Positions 1-11,828 of a stretch of 64,000 nucleotides of DNA are shown in pieces (the stretch's first letter is position 1; each line of letters opens with the position of its first letter). The notes beneath the pieces are model-generated. The model saw only the letters and a list, made by a program, of their open reading frames with translations, was not told the origin of the DNA and searched no databases. The DNA is from Elysia chlorotica (taxonomy: Eukaryota; Mollusca; Gastropoda; Plakobranchidae), in NCBI GenBank assembly GCA_003991915.1, contig RQTK01000308.1, positions 310,224-374,223 of the forward strand, read 5' to 3'. Both the position numbers and the translations under genes were made by a program.

Positions 1-15
1 AAATAATTATATTGA

Positions 16-37
16 TGATAATAATAATAATAATAAC

Positions 38-100
<63 letters not shown>

Positions 101-113
101 TCTCTCTCTCTCT
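16..113 (+). repeat. (AAT)n microsatellite followed by short (TC)n
   Basis: About 28 AAT units with one interruption, then seven TC units. Confidence 0.95.
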
Positions 114-1215
114 TTTTGTTGCAGTCAAATCCAAATGTGGCATCTGGTGCCAAAGAAATAATTAATTTTCTCTTCCTGGAATCCATTTTTTAAATTTCAC
201 TCCCAGCTGCACAACCGGCTAGGCTGAAAGCCCATTTAGTCGCATTGACCCTTTTAAGAGAAACTCGTTTTGCTGACGTTATACATTTACAAATTAACAC
301 ATTTGCAATTGTAATTACCTTGCTTTTAACGAAAGTTCAAACCCACTTGCGTGTCCAATCTGTAAGTACCTGAGCCGAATTCTACAGTCTTCTTAATACA
401 CTTTTTTATCAGATAGGGTTCTCGTTTTTTTGGGGGGTTTTTTGTTGTTTTTTTTTCCTTACCTTTTATGCCCTTTTATGCACACTTCGACATAAAACCT
501 ATTTGCTTTGTTTTACTTACTCCAATCCCTGCTAAATCCAAGCAATGGCTATGTTTTCATATTGTTTTTGAGTTTTAAGACGTTTGTATGACGCACGGGG
601 TATAACGATTTTCGTTGCTCACAAAAGGGTTCGGCTCTACCGTAATTGTGTCATGTCTTTGTGTTTGCAGAGATTTTAGTTTCGTTCAGTTGTTGTTTTT
701 TTTGGGTGTGGCTTGTGAAGAGTTTGTTCAGAATGTGATGTCTGAAACGCGAGTCCCAAGGGGCGTTATCTTGGGTGTTGTCATTCGCCCTTTTTTTCTT
801 CTCTGTCTCTTTATCTTTCTCCTCCCAATTCTTGTTCTACCTGCCCCTTATTTACCTCCCTGCTTCCTCTTTTCCTCTTCCCTTTATTTCGTTTTGTATA
901 ATTATTTACCTCTCCTAAGCTTTAACGTTCCCAGTATAACTTCCTCCTCCTACTTTATCGCTATTGGTTTCTTAGTCTTTCACTCTCTTTCTTTGTCTAA
1001 CAATGTCTGTGACATTGTTCTTTATCCTCCCTTGATCCCGTGGACTTGCGCTATCAGAGCTTGTCGCTTACAGCCTCGCCGTTTTGTTCTGTCTCTTCCT
1101 AGTTCTGTACATCCCTCGTTCTTCTCACCCTATATATCTGCGTGTGTCCCTCTACTCCGTCCTGTTTGTTCTATGACGCTTTCTACGTTTCCATCCAACG
1201 TCTCTGTCTATCTCT

Positions 1216-1217
<2 letters not shown>

Positions 1218-1262
<45 letters not shown>

Positions 1263-1283
1263 TCTCTCTTTCTTTCTTTCTCC
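1218..1283 (+). repeat. (TC)n microsatellite
   Basis: Near-pure TC run inside a longer pyrimidine-rich stretch. Confidence 0.95.
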
Positions 1284-2705
1284 ATCTCTCTCCACCGCTG
1301 TCTCTCTAAATCTCTTTTCAATCTCTGTGTTGTTATGTCTATATATCTGCTTATGTCTAAATTTCTTTCTTCCCACGTTTCACTATCACAGTCTCAAGTT
1401 AAAGATTATTCTCCTTGGGGTGTCTAGAGTTAGCTTTTTTAAAGAAGTGTTTGTCTCCCAAAAAGCAAAGGATTCAACCCGAGACTTTGGGGGATTTGTT
1501 GGTGATTTGTTGGTGAAGAAGATGGGTATTTTATTTATCTCTCTTTTTTATCTTTCTGTCTTGAATTTGTATCTGTTTAAAACATGTTTCCCTATAAACT
1601 TTATTTTATCGTATATATCTTTTGCTTTTCTATTTATTCATAATCAAGCTATAATAAACATCCGGCAACCGAAAAAGGTGGTATCAGATATCCATCCGAT
1701 AACCTTAATCAATCAATTAATTAATCGATTTCATTTTTATGTGTCTTGCTGTGTGCAATAAATTGGTCATAATTATTTTCCCCTGACATATTATTTACTT
1801 CATTGTAATTTAATGCTATTTTTTAAGTTCGCAATAACTACGTTTGTTTTCCTTTGTTAGGATAAAACATCAATGTGTCTATTATTCATAAATTGTGTTA
1901 AAAAAGTAATTCTCGAATCGGATAAAGGTGCATGAAATGCCAAAAAAAGCGTTAAAAAAAAGATAATTATCGGCAAACTTCTTTTCCATAGCAATAGTGT
2001 GATTTAAATACCGTATTCTATTATATCAAGAACCAGGATATTCAAGTTGAGGTTTTCCCTACGGTAAAACTAACGTAATAAAACGTCAAACGCGTATGAC
2101 CGGCGGGCAAATTATGGTTAGGCCTGTTTTATTCTTATTGTTTCAACAAATTTCACATGAATGTAGGGAAAATTCTTATATTTGAGATGTCCGTACATAA
2201 TCAGAGTATTGGTGTTTATTACGTCGACTTTGCAGCGACAAAACTTATCATGACTTGAACAATAACAATAATACCAACAACAGCAATAACAACAAACATA
2301 ACAACAATAACAGCGTCAACAACACAACACCTATCAACAACATAGTAGGCAATGACATGTGAACACTGTCAAGCCACCATTGCGGGATTGACAGAAAAGC
2401 ATTGTACCAGAAATTATCTTATTCGATTCCGAAAACTAATAACGAGCAGAAGTACACGTCAATATTATTCCTCCGTTCAGGAATTGAAGTAAGGACCCAC
2501 CATGCACTTAATTTGGTCTGAAGGTTTTGTCAACACAAATGAGGTTGATAATAACACGAAGTATGATTTGTTCAAACATAATCTTAATGTACAGGCAACG
2601 TTTTTCGCTTGTAACGTTGCAAAGAGAACATTTGGACTCTAAAATGTACATAAAAAAGAGTAATACGGTGATATAAGCGATCGTGTTTCGTGTTCTTTTA
2701 TTTTT

Positions 2706-2852
2706 TTTCTATATTTTGCTGTTTTATTTAACATTAAAAATAATCTATATTAAATCATAAAAAAGAGCGATCATGATTTTTCTATATTTTGCTGTTTTAT
2801 TTAACATTAAAAATAATCTATATTAAATCATAAAAAAGAGCGATCATGATTT
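2706..2852 (+). repeat. Tandem duplication, period 73 bp, two copies
   Basis: The block from tctatattttgctg to gcgatcatgattt is present twice with practically no differences, indicating a recent duplication. Confidence 0.9.
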
Positions 2853-2897
2853 GTGTTCTTTTGTATTTTTTGTTGTTTTTTATTGTGTTTTTTTTCT

Positions 2898-2916
2898 GGG
2901 GGGGGGGGGGGGGGGG
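2898..2916 (+). repeat. G19 homopolymer
   Basis: An uninterrupted run of 19 G, unusually long for a homopolymer of this base. Confidence 0.95.
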
Positions 2917-3061
2917 TCAGCTAAAAACCTATATTATATCATGATAAAGAAATAGAGAGTTATCAAACTAATCATGGCGGGTTCGGCCTACTTTTTGCTA
3001 TGTCGTTTACGATTCTCTGTAACATTTTCCTACAAATCTAAAGATTTCAACTTTTTGAGGC

Positions 3062-3305
3062 AAGTTGAGTTGAGCTGAGTTCGTTTTAAAATCCAACATC
3101 CGCACTATATATGATATATTGTGGACAGGCCCCAAGACTGACGTCTAACAATTTTATGTGCTGCCACACACGAGACAGGACGGGGATACCATGAGTCACA
3201 GCTGGTCACATTAAACGGATACCGAACCAACCAGTAGGGAGCAAAATCGCCAGGGCTCGAACCACGGATCTTTTGCCGATGTTTTACCCCAGGGTTACCG
3301 CACCC
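3062..3305 (-). mobile_element. SINE-like retroposon copy, tRNA-derived head
   Basis: On the minus strand a B-box-like GGTTCGAGCCC (3253-3263) follows a tRNA-like head. After it comes a conserved body (tactggttggttcgg, cgtctcgtgtgtggcagcac-type block, then agacgtcagtcttggggcc) shared with copies at 8470 and 13845. The 3' part ends near atagtgc followed by a ttaaaacgaactcaactc-type tail. A 23-base C run lies just beyond the 5' end of the element. Confidence 0.6.
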
Positions 3306-3322
3306 CCCCACCCCGCGCGCCG

Positions 3323-3345
3323 CCCCCCCCCCCCCCCCCCCCCCC
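3323..3345 (+). repeat. C23 homopolymer
   Basis: An uninterrupted run of 23 C next to the 5' end of the minus-strand SINE-like copy. Confidence 0.95.
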
Positions 3346-5841
3346 GTCTACCCAATTTAAGCCAATTAAAACGTTGTGCTTTTAAGTTTATAATGTGCCC
3401 TACTAAAAAGAAAGAACATTTTACCCGCGGAAGATGTTTTATTACCTTTCATGACTAGTCATATTTCACCACAGCAATCAGGGAATTAATTTGATCTTTC
3501 TCCTGTTGAAACGAAGCTCATGATGGCTCGATAAAATATCTTATTACTTCAATTAATCACCGCTAGTTCTTGTAATTAGTCTTGTATTACGTGTCTAGTT
3601 ACACCTTGTAATCGCCATCCTGTGGCTGAGGAATTTCTTGAGTTTCGATTTCCAAGGTTTCCCTTTGTGCTGTCTTAACTAGGATTACATGTCGAATTTT
3701 TCACGATGCTGATTGATCAACCCTGTCAACCCTCTAACAGGGATTTACTTTCGGTGTTGAAGCTTGTACTATAGATTAAAGGTCATCAAAATGGTTTTAC
3801 GTTCCCATTACTTACCAATTACAAGACGATTAGTCTGTCCAGATGGTTTGTATGGTAGGCCTAAGTACACTATCCCAAAACTGCATTGCTGTGTACTTCA
3901 ACGTCTGTGCAAAATCATCATAATTACCGCATTCTCTTGTTTAAATCTCCGCATAAATGCTTGCTAATACTACATTTGATAGACTTTAACTTAAAGCAAC
4001 GAAGAGAAAATAACAAAACGTTCAGTCTCTATGTTAACTCCTTATATTTTAGGTGCTTATCGAAATCATATCCTACTCCATAGAAATTATTGTTAAGTGC
4101 ACGAATATCTTTTAACTTTCGTTTTACTTTGATGACTACATAACAAGTTACAAATAACAATTACAAGCAGAAACGCGCCTCAAGGCAAATACAAAAAGAA
4201 ATATTTCTGAAAGTGGTAGACTTTGAGTTAAATTCCGTCAGTACAATCAGGGCACGTAGAAACAAATTTTATTCAACATGGCATGTGCAGAGAATCTGAT
4301 AGCCTGTACCACACATATTGACAATTGGAAAAACGAACAGGGTAAAAGAAAAGATAAGAAAAGAGAAGTCAGACCATTTAATTCCGACAAGGAAGATAGA
4401 CTAGTGGGAGACTAGTGGGGAGAAAAAAGGGATGGACTAGATTGTGGAGGGCTATGACGGTCGCCCAGGCCAACCATTGCTGCTATTCAATGGCCTCTAT
4501 AACTATGACGAAAGCAAATTGTGTTCGTATCATCATGTCAACAAATACAGGCAAACAATTCACATCTTTAAAATTCAGTATGATTTTTAAGCAAGCATAA
4601 TTGCGTATCAGCTGATCAATCCCTTCCGTCGTAAATTTGTTCACCACAAGTAGCTTAGTTACCAAAGTTTCTTAGTTAACTAGCTAGCTCAATTAATTAA
4701 AAACCTTTCTTCATAAATTAATGTTTTCAACGTCACTATCTAAGTACTACAGTTCTTCTACCAACTAATTACTTTCATTTTTTTAAACAATCAACTGCGT
4801 ATTATTTCTTCACACACACTGTGTTAGTGCCAGCTACCTAGACTTTTAAAAAAAGAACGATCTATATGCAAATATTCGAAAAACTACTCTGATAATGAAT
4901 AATATTCCACGGAAAGGTTAAAATAATTACCTTTAAGTGAAGGAATCTCTAATAAAACAGTAGTTTCCAACGGCTATTTTTTCTTAATTTTAAACCTGAA
5001 GTATTATCCAACTGTAAAACATTTTTCTATTTTATCTAACTTATTAAGTAGACTAAATTTCTTTGATGACAGGAAAATAGTTTGTTCCTATGTTTTGCCT
5101 AGATTTCTGTTTACAGGTTTTGTTCACCCATAGTATCGAATTTATTGTATCGCCTGTTTTTCCGCCAGACCCTTCAATTTGCTCACGTAATCATCTCAGT
5201 TCAAAATTTCCTTATTTAGACTATACTCCATTAGGCCCTCTAATATCATCCACTTGTGGCATTGTGGTATCAAAAGTGGCCATTGATGTCGCCCAATAGC
5301 TTTCCTCGTTAATTGCGTTAAAAGTGCAAAGAAACACAATCGTCTCGAACGGTCACATTGTTTGTTCTACTGGAATGCATTGTTTCGTCACAGGAAAATA
5401 GAGACATGCATTGTTTTGTTTTGTTATGGCATTCAACAGGGTCCCAAGCATCAGGATGCTACTTAAAACCTAATCCATTTATTGAATACACTTCCCTTAA
5501 GTTTTTCGAATTATTACAGGCTGTTACTTTGAATATGAACAAAATGGTAAAGGTTCCTTCACGTATAAAGAATTTGATGCTAGTCTTTGCAACATGAAAT
5601 AAACTGGTTTATTATTAGAATATGGCAATATGGTACGGAACAAAGCAACCGATGCAACCAAAGTAGTTAATTTTTTACTCATTTAATGATTAGCAACCGA
5701 GCATACCATTGCTCATTCCTTATGGGTAGTTAAACCTGGGGCCTCAAAAAAATGTAACAGTGGGTTGGTTGAATGAATGTGTGTGTAAATAAAGGACAGG
5801 TTAACCCCAGTCTCATTTGAGAGCTTGATTTACAATAGTAG

Positions 5842-6452
5842 TACGAGGGGTGTTCATTATGTCCTTAGCTTGACCTTGAAGCAGTTGTACTAGAGTAAAG
5901 AAATTTTGTGGGTAGCTAGATCATCTATGTTGAACACGGCATGCAAAATTTGGGGAAAATCGAGAATTTTTTTTCTGCACCTTTTAGCGCATCAAGTAAA
6001 ACAACCCCTACGAAGTTGTCATTTGTTGTTTACAAATTGTCTGCCATGGAGGCCGTTGAATATCGCTCTGTCATCAAATTCCTTCACTTAAAAGGACAAA
6101 CCCCCACGGAAATTCATCAACAGATGGTAGAAGTTTATGCCGAAAAGTGCCCTAACTACAGTACGGTGACTAATTGGGTGAGAAAGTTCACTGTGGCTTT
6201 TTGTCAGTGATGGATGAACCTCGCGAAGGCCGGCCAACATCTGTTGTGACTGAGAAAAACGTGTCCACTGTGGAGGGACTAGTAAAGCAGGACAGGCGAA
6301 TAACAGGCAAACAGTTAGCAAGTGAAACCAGGATCACCGTAGGTTCCGTTGAAAAGATTCTTCATGATCACCTCAATCTGAACAAGGTCGCAGCTCGATG
6401 GGTACCAAGGTTATTGACCGCTGATCAGAAGAAAGAGAGGGCTGATTATTAA
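5842..6452 (+). mobile_element. Truncated mariner-family DNA transposon relic
   Basis: The left end begins after a TA dinucleotide with CGAGGGGTGTTCATTATG, resembling mariner terminal inverted repeats. About 200 bases later an ATG opens a mariner-type transposase N-terminus. The coding part stops after roughly 130 residues and no matching right inverted repeat is seen downstream, so the catalytic half is lost. It is non-autonomous and old. Confidence 0.75.
6046..6452 (+). pseudogene. Mariner transposase N-terminal fragment, frameshifted
   Basis: The frame from ATG 6046 (context gccATGg) reads MEAVEYRSVIKFLHLKGQTP, then EIHQQM and NYSTVTNWVRKFT. This is the first helix-turn-helix of mariner/Tc1-type transposases, which binds the terminal repeats. 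The frame breaks near 6190; the following frame continues with DEPREGRPTSV (the linker), then a second helix-turn-helix with RITGKQLASE, ITVGSVEKIL and ARWVPRLLTADQKKER, and stops at 6450-6452. A short deletion at the break probably removed several residues along with the frame. The D,D(34)D catalytic domain is absent, so this cannot be an active transposase. Domesticated single-module proteins with this fold exist in animals, but the frameshift argues against that here. Confidence 0.8.
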
Positions 6453-7328
6453 TAATAATTACATAGCGATACAAAACACGTAAGTTTTCGGCCTTAAACC
6501 TTCATCAGACAAAAAAAAACTAAATTGAAAAAAAGAAGTATACGTACACACTAAGATTTACTTGTAAAAGATAAGAGATATACAAAAAATAAAACAGATG
6601 AATAGACCATAAAGATAAAATATCGAAATGTAAAATAAAAGCAATATAAGGGTAAAATCAAATCTAGATCCAAATGGAGACTCAAATAATAAAGATTAGC
6701 CGTAAAACTAAAGACAGAGAGAAAGGAGATGAGTGTGTATAATGAGAAGTTACCAATCCAATTAATTAATAAGAGATAAATCTCCAGAACAACTAATTAA
6801 ATTATTTTACAATGACTAGTCAAGATAGAAAATAAACTAGATCTGGGTGTCTCCACTCTGAAATGGCTGTGAAATACTTGTCTTTTGTGTTATTGCTCTT
6901 CTGTTATCCTCGCTCTGTGCACTGAATTATGTTTCCCCTTAAAATTATAGATGCAAACATGTTTTATGAACTTGAACGCACTTTTTACATCTAGAAATCA
7001 CATTAAAAAATATCACATATCGCCCTTTAACACATTTTCAAGAAACGACAAGTGAAATCCTGTCACAAAATGTAAAAAAAAAATAATTGAAAGATGTAGC
7101 AGGACAGATTTTTAATCAAATTGTCCAACGTACGCCGTTTAAATTTTATATTACTAGGCTGAGATTTCAACGATTTTGAGCAGACCTGTCAGAAACCAGC
7201 CGTTTTGTGATATGACGTGGAATACACGTTTAGTAGTTTTATTCATAACTATTTATTTCTCTGCATTTTTAGTATGTATGTTTGTCATTTTCTTATTAAG
7301 TTCGTCTGTCTATGTCTGTCTGTCTGCG

Positions 7329-7371
7329 TGCCCTCTCTCTCTCTGTCACTCTCTCTGTCTGTCTGTCTCTC

Positions 7372-7417
<46 letters not shown>

Positions 7418-7432
7418 TCTCTCTCTCTTTCT
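7329..7432 (+). repeat. (TC)n microsatellite with TGTC blocks
   Basis: Mixed TC and TGTC units, becoming pure TC to the right. Confidence 0.95.
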
Positions 7433-8469
7433 CTTGTTTTGTCATTAGCCACTCCAACAACTCAAATGTATCAACAGTTTTAAGCAGCCCTGTCAGCAAC
7501 CGGGGAAAACATGAAAAGATGTGAATTTACAGATAAAAAGTTGTGAAATCACACATGAAAGGAGGGGAAATTACAGCAGCTCTCCCGCAGCATTACCTGT
7601 GACAGTGCTTGTTTGGGATGCCACATTGGTTTTTGCCACAGGCTGCGCTTCCGCAACAGAAATATTCATAAGTCTTCAAATAATTATATAAAGTAAAAAA
7701 AAATATGTCTAGAAGTCATTATATTTTATTTTTTTCTACTGTTGTCTTTAAATAATTTTTTTAATTGTTGTAGCTATTCATCTATTTTCCTTTACATAAT
7801 TATGTGTCTAAATGAATGATTGTCACCCTCCAGTGCGCCGTTTTCTCTGTCTTAATTTTCACATTTTCCTCTATCTATGTATTTTTCTGCATCTTTCTCT
7901 TCACATCCTCATAAAATATTTCCTTCTCTGTCTTTCATCCGTTTTTATCTGTCTCTCTACCTATAACATCTCTGCATATTCTCATTCTTCCTCTTTCGCT
8001 GAATCTCTTTATATATTTTTTCAAAAATCTTGTATCGATATTTTTTCTTTTATACGCCTAAACCGTCTTTCATTTTTTCCGTACACTCAATTCAATCTTT
8101 TTGCACAGATTTTTTTCCCGAAGAATCTTTTAAAACATTTTTGGTGTACGTTAAACAGATTGTTTGAATCTCAGTTATAATTTTTTTTGTTTTTTGATTT
8201 AATATTCCTCTAACATGACAATATTAATTTTGTAAAACAAAAAGCTGCTTTGCGGTGGATCTTAGGGATTTTTAAATCTATATAAGTTTGGAAAGCAGGA
8301 TAAATATTTTAAAAATAGATACGATGGTTGAGTGAAAGCGGCTTAGATATTTTAAATAGCAAGAAAAAAAAATTAATCAGCTTTATATCTGCCTTTGAAT
8401 TCATAAACTGATATAAACACCCAAGAGTTTATGACATCATTTCTTAGAAGCTGAGGAAGGAGAAAGAAA

Positions 8470-8732
8470 TCGTGGTGAGAACTAGTTCAAATGGTTGAGT
8501 GTATGTCTCCAGATCCTAAAGTCTGCGGTTCGAATCCCACGAGTTTAAAATTGTATTTGTCGGATTCTTGACCCATACTGGTTGGTCCGGGTCGGTTGAG
8601 ACAAAAGTCCAGGTCTCCCTGTCCTACCTTGTCTGTGGTCGCACGTAAAATTATCAGACGTCAGTCCTGGGGCCTGTCCAAAATATACTCTATATTGTGC
8701 TTGTGGACGTTAAGCAATAAAAAAAACCCTGA
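8470..8732 (+). mobile_element. SINE-like retroposon copy
   Basis: A tRNA-like head contains the B-box GGTTCGAATCC near 8527. It is followed by a body with tactggttggtccgggtcgg, a gtctgtggtcgcac block and agacgtcagtcctggggcc. It ends with gtgcttgtggacgttaagcaa and an A run. It shares its body blocks with the copies at 3062 (minus) and 13845 (plus). Confidence 0.65.
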
Positions 8733-10548
8733 CATTTTGTATTCACTCTTTGTATTTCATTTGTTTTAATGAGAAGTAACAGTAAAGCAATGAATATAAC
8801 GTTTCTAGCCTTGGATCTACTTTTTATGCCCTCACCTCTGCTCGCAGATATGATTGCATTTAAAAAACTGCGAAACAAAAGCCCAAACAGCATCATCATT
8901 ATCACTGCAAATAATTATATTTATGCCAATGACTGATTGTGCAAAATTAGGACAACCTAGCTAATGACATTTTCAGAGCTTACTCCGTGATTTTGAAAAA
9001 ATCGGACCAAGAATCTGACGTTTCACCCACAGAACTGAAGATCTTTATGTAGTTTTTTCTCTGTGGTTTTCATAAGCCTCCAGTCAGACAGCTAAGCCAC
9101 TCTGTACAACAGGAAATCCCTTCCTCACGATCGTGCCGAGAAAATTCTACAACGCCTAGCAATTAAGCAAGTTTCAAACAGTGACTTTGCTCCCGCTTCT
9201 CTTTTGAGAGAGAACCATAGTCTCATTTGTGTGTCGCAAAATCTGCATATCTCGGAGTTACATCAAATAAGGGTAGACGTAAACGCGTTTTAAAGAAAAG
9301 TTAAACCCTCAAATCTTGGCACAAATGACTTTTTTGCCATTTTTTCTGCTTATATGAAACTTCTGTCTTTTCTAAATGTTTTAATAGATGGTATGATAGT
9401 AAAAGATCATAAGAAATATTTGATTTGATATTCGATTAGGTATGTGTGGTATGTTTACCCTAGCAACATGACTTGTTTTTGGATGGTTAGTAACTATGTT
9501 TTCGAGCAAAATCATCAAAAAGAACAAAAAGAGCTGAAAAGACCATTGTCAGGTCTAGGGAAGACAGTGGAAATGATCATTACAAAACTAGGACCTTCAA
9601 AGCTAAGGAGTTTTTTTTTAAATCAGATCACCTTCGTACTAACGAATCTTTACAGAAATAATATAACACAAAAGTATTTAGTAACATAAAAAATAATACT
9701 ACTCCTTGACCATGTTTTGTTTTGAGGTGAACACGTTTCGAATTCATGATTTTGAATACATTTTCTGTATTTAATCGAACACGCAGTAATAGTAAACATT
9801 TGAATTTCATCTTGCAATAAACCAATGCCCGATAGATTTACACCACCTGACACGAGACAGCAATGGTGATATTTGACAAATAAAAACACCGCACAACACT
9901 GTTAACGAGTTGCCCACTAAAGGATGTTCAAGACGCGATGGTTTATTTACTTACTTCAAATTGAAAAAAAATGGCAATGACAAAGCTTTCCGTTAAATGT
10001 CACTATATTGAAAAAAAAAACTGCAGACAGTTGTTATTATTCTATCCCGACTCAGATACAATAGATTAAAAAAGTAGGTGTGAAAAAAGTATTACGAGAG
10101 AGCATTGGAGAAGGTTCCAACAATAATTGTTTATCAGTGAGTAAATATTGCTTGAAAACCCTTGTGAATTCGTCCCATCGAACCATCATTCGTTATCAAA
10201 GGAAAAGCTTCAAATATTTTAATAATTCCTTTTTTTATGAATTGTAGTAAAATTATTAAGCAAGCGTTTTTATGCTGACTTTTATTTCCACAATGGCAAG
10301 AAAAGTAAAAAAAAATACCTGTGAATGTATTATCAGTTTTAAACTTCATTGTAAGTGTTTGATGGGGTAGGGGGTTGTGGGGAAAGTGATACAAATACTG
10401 AGAGGTAAGAAATAGAAGGGAGACAGAGACAGAGACATGCAAAGACAGAGACATATATTAAAGAGAAAAGAGAGGAAAGATAGGCAGATAGACAGTAAAA
10501 GACTGAAAGAGATGGAGAGAGACAGAAAGAGAGAAAAAGAGTGCGAAC

Positions 10549-10586
<38 letters not shown>

Positions 10587-10588
10587 TG

Positions 10589-10635
<47 letters not shown>
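10549..10635 (+). repeat. (GA)n microsatellite
   Basis: GA run with AAGA and TGGA interruptions, preceded by purine-rich DNA from about 10420. Confidence 0.95.
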
Positions 10636-10638
<3 letters not shown>

Positions 10639-10795
10639 GGTGGACAGAAGGGTGACAGTGATTCGCATTTTAATAGACTAACGATACCCTTTAGGGCATT
10701 GTTTGCGTCACAAGAAAGCATACAGGTATGTACTTGTAAACAGTGTAACTAAGTCTTTATTCTAATGTTAAACATTGCCTTGTTTGTTACAAGCA

Positions 10796-10887
10796 TTTTT
10801 ATAAGAAAGAAAAACCTATTCCAATGCGTTAGAAAATTTAATACATTGTGACAAAACTGTACGATAGTGAAGATGTAGTAGAAATTA
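10796..10887 (+). repeat. 92 bp direct repeat, left of dispersed repeat copy 1
   Basis: It contains ataagaaagaaaaacctatt and aatttaatacattgtgacaa. A closely similar segment follows the repeat at 11737-11828. Confidence 0.8.
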
Positions 10888-10890
10888 ACG

Positions 10891-11736
10891 TTTAAAGTCA
10901 GAACACAGGATCGCTTCTTCCCCAAATCCGAGGATTAGCATCGTATACTATAACGTATTATTGGTACACACAGAAACAGCGGAAAGCCCAATACTTGTCT
11001 CTGTGAGTTCCACGTTCACACTTAGATAGATGGCAATTTTCTCAAACTACAAACGTGATTGCCTTTTTTTTCTCTCCATAATATTCCGTTTTCTCTTTGC
11101 ATTAAAAGTAATGGAAAAAAAGGCATGTTGATTAAATATTGGTTTGGTTAGAAGAGATCACCAATGGTTAAGAGAGTTCATGTTGTGGATTGAGACGGAG
11201 GCGTGCTATTCTGGTGCCGTATTAAACTATACTTGGGGGACCTAGGAGGTAACAGCTCTAATCAAATAATACATACAACTGTCCGTTTTAAGGAATAGTT
11301 AACACATGGTAAAGAGGTTGATGGAATAGTGCTCGTGCCGTAGTAACTGCAGTACAATCATGACAGTATAGAAGAATCAGTTGATCTTGGGTGAGGATGT
11401 ATTCCAATTTTTTCGCCTGTTTTCGGCATCTAAAAAGGAACGCTATTCTTCGTGTCATAGTGAGTCAGTGGGCGGGGTTCAATTTTCAGATTAGACCAGG
11501 TCAAGTCAAAGCCAATATTCTGCTTTTTCTCCTCATTAATCCAGGCTTTCTCCACGACATTGTGCAGTGGGCTGTGGGCTGTGCGAAAAGAGTGTGGTAG
11601 ATAACTTCATGGGGAGGGCTGGAAGGGTGGACTGTTGAGGGCAGAGTGGAGAGAAGAAAAGGGGGAGAAGGGGGGAGGGGTGGTGGCCCTTGTACCAGGC
11701 GAGTGATTTGCCGCCGATATTGAACTGTGATACGAG
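10891..11736. repeat. ~850 bp dispersed repeat, copy 1
   Basis: This segment, from tttaaagtcagaacacagg to gaactgtgatacgag, is present again at 18641-19496 in the same orientation with high identity along its whole length, including small indels. It has no obvious terminal inverted repeats and no transposase or reverse transcriptase. A minus-strand frame of about 80 codons (starting near 11743) is conserved in both copies but is Pro/Ser-rich and unrecognised. Copy 1 sits between two ~92 bp direct repeats. Confidence 0.85.
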
Positions 11737-11828
11737 TTTTCATAAGAACGAAAAGCCCATTCCAATGATTTATAAAATTTAATACATTGTGACAAAACTG
11801 TAAGATAGTGAAGTTGTAGTAGAAGTTA
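11737..11828 (+). repeat. 92 bp direct repeat, right of dispersed repeat copy 1
   Basis: It contains cataagaacgaaaagcccat and aatttaatacattgtgacaa and matches 10796-10887 with scattered substitutions. Confidence 0.8.

Larger units (their letters stand above)
114..5841. other. AT-rich non-coding stretch without recognised gene
   Basis: No frame has coding character. It contains a pyrimidine-rich segment (780-1380), a degenerate AAC/AAT-rich stretch (about 2250-2345), a 73 bp tandem duplication, a G19 run, and a SINE-like copy followed by a C23 run. The 200-codon frame at 615-1217 is rich in Phe, Leu and Ser because the strand is pyrimidine-rich, and I do not treat it as a gene. From about 3350 to 5840 I see nothing specific. 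Confidence 0.6.

Noticed and set aside
615..1217. 200-codon plus-strand open frame, longest in the window
   Set aside because: Composition is Phe/Leu/Ser/Pro-rich because the strand is pyrimidine-rich; it runs into a (TC)n tract, and no domain or splice signals are seen. Possible membrane-like character is a by-product of T-rich codons.
11501..11743. Minus-strand frame conserved in both ~850 bp repeat copies as a possible protein
   Set aside because: Conservation is explained by recent duplication of the whole repeat; composition is Pro/Ser-rich and no domain is recognised.
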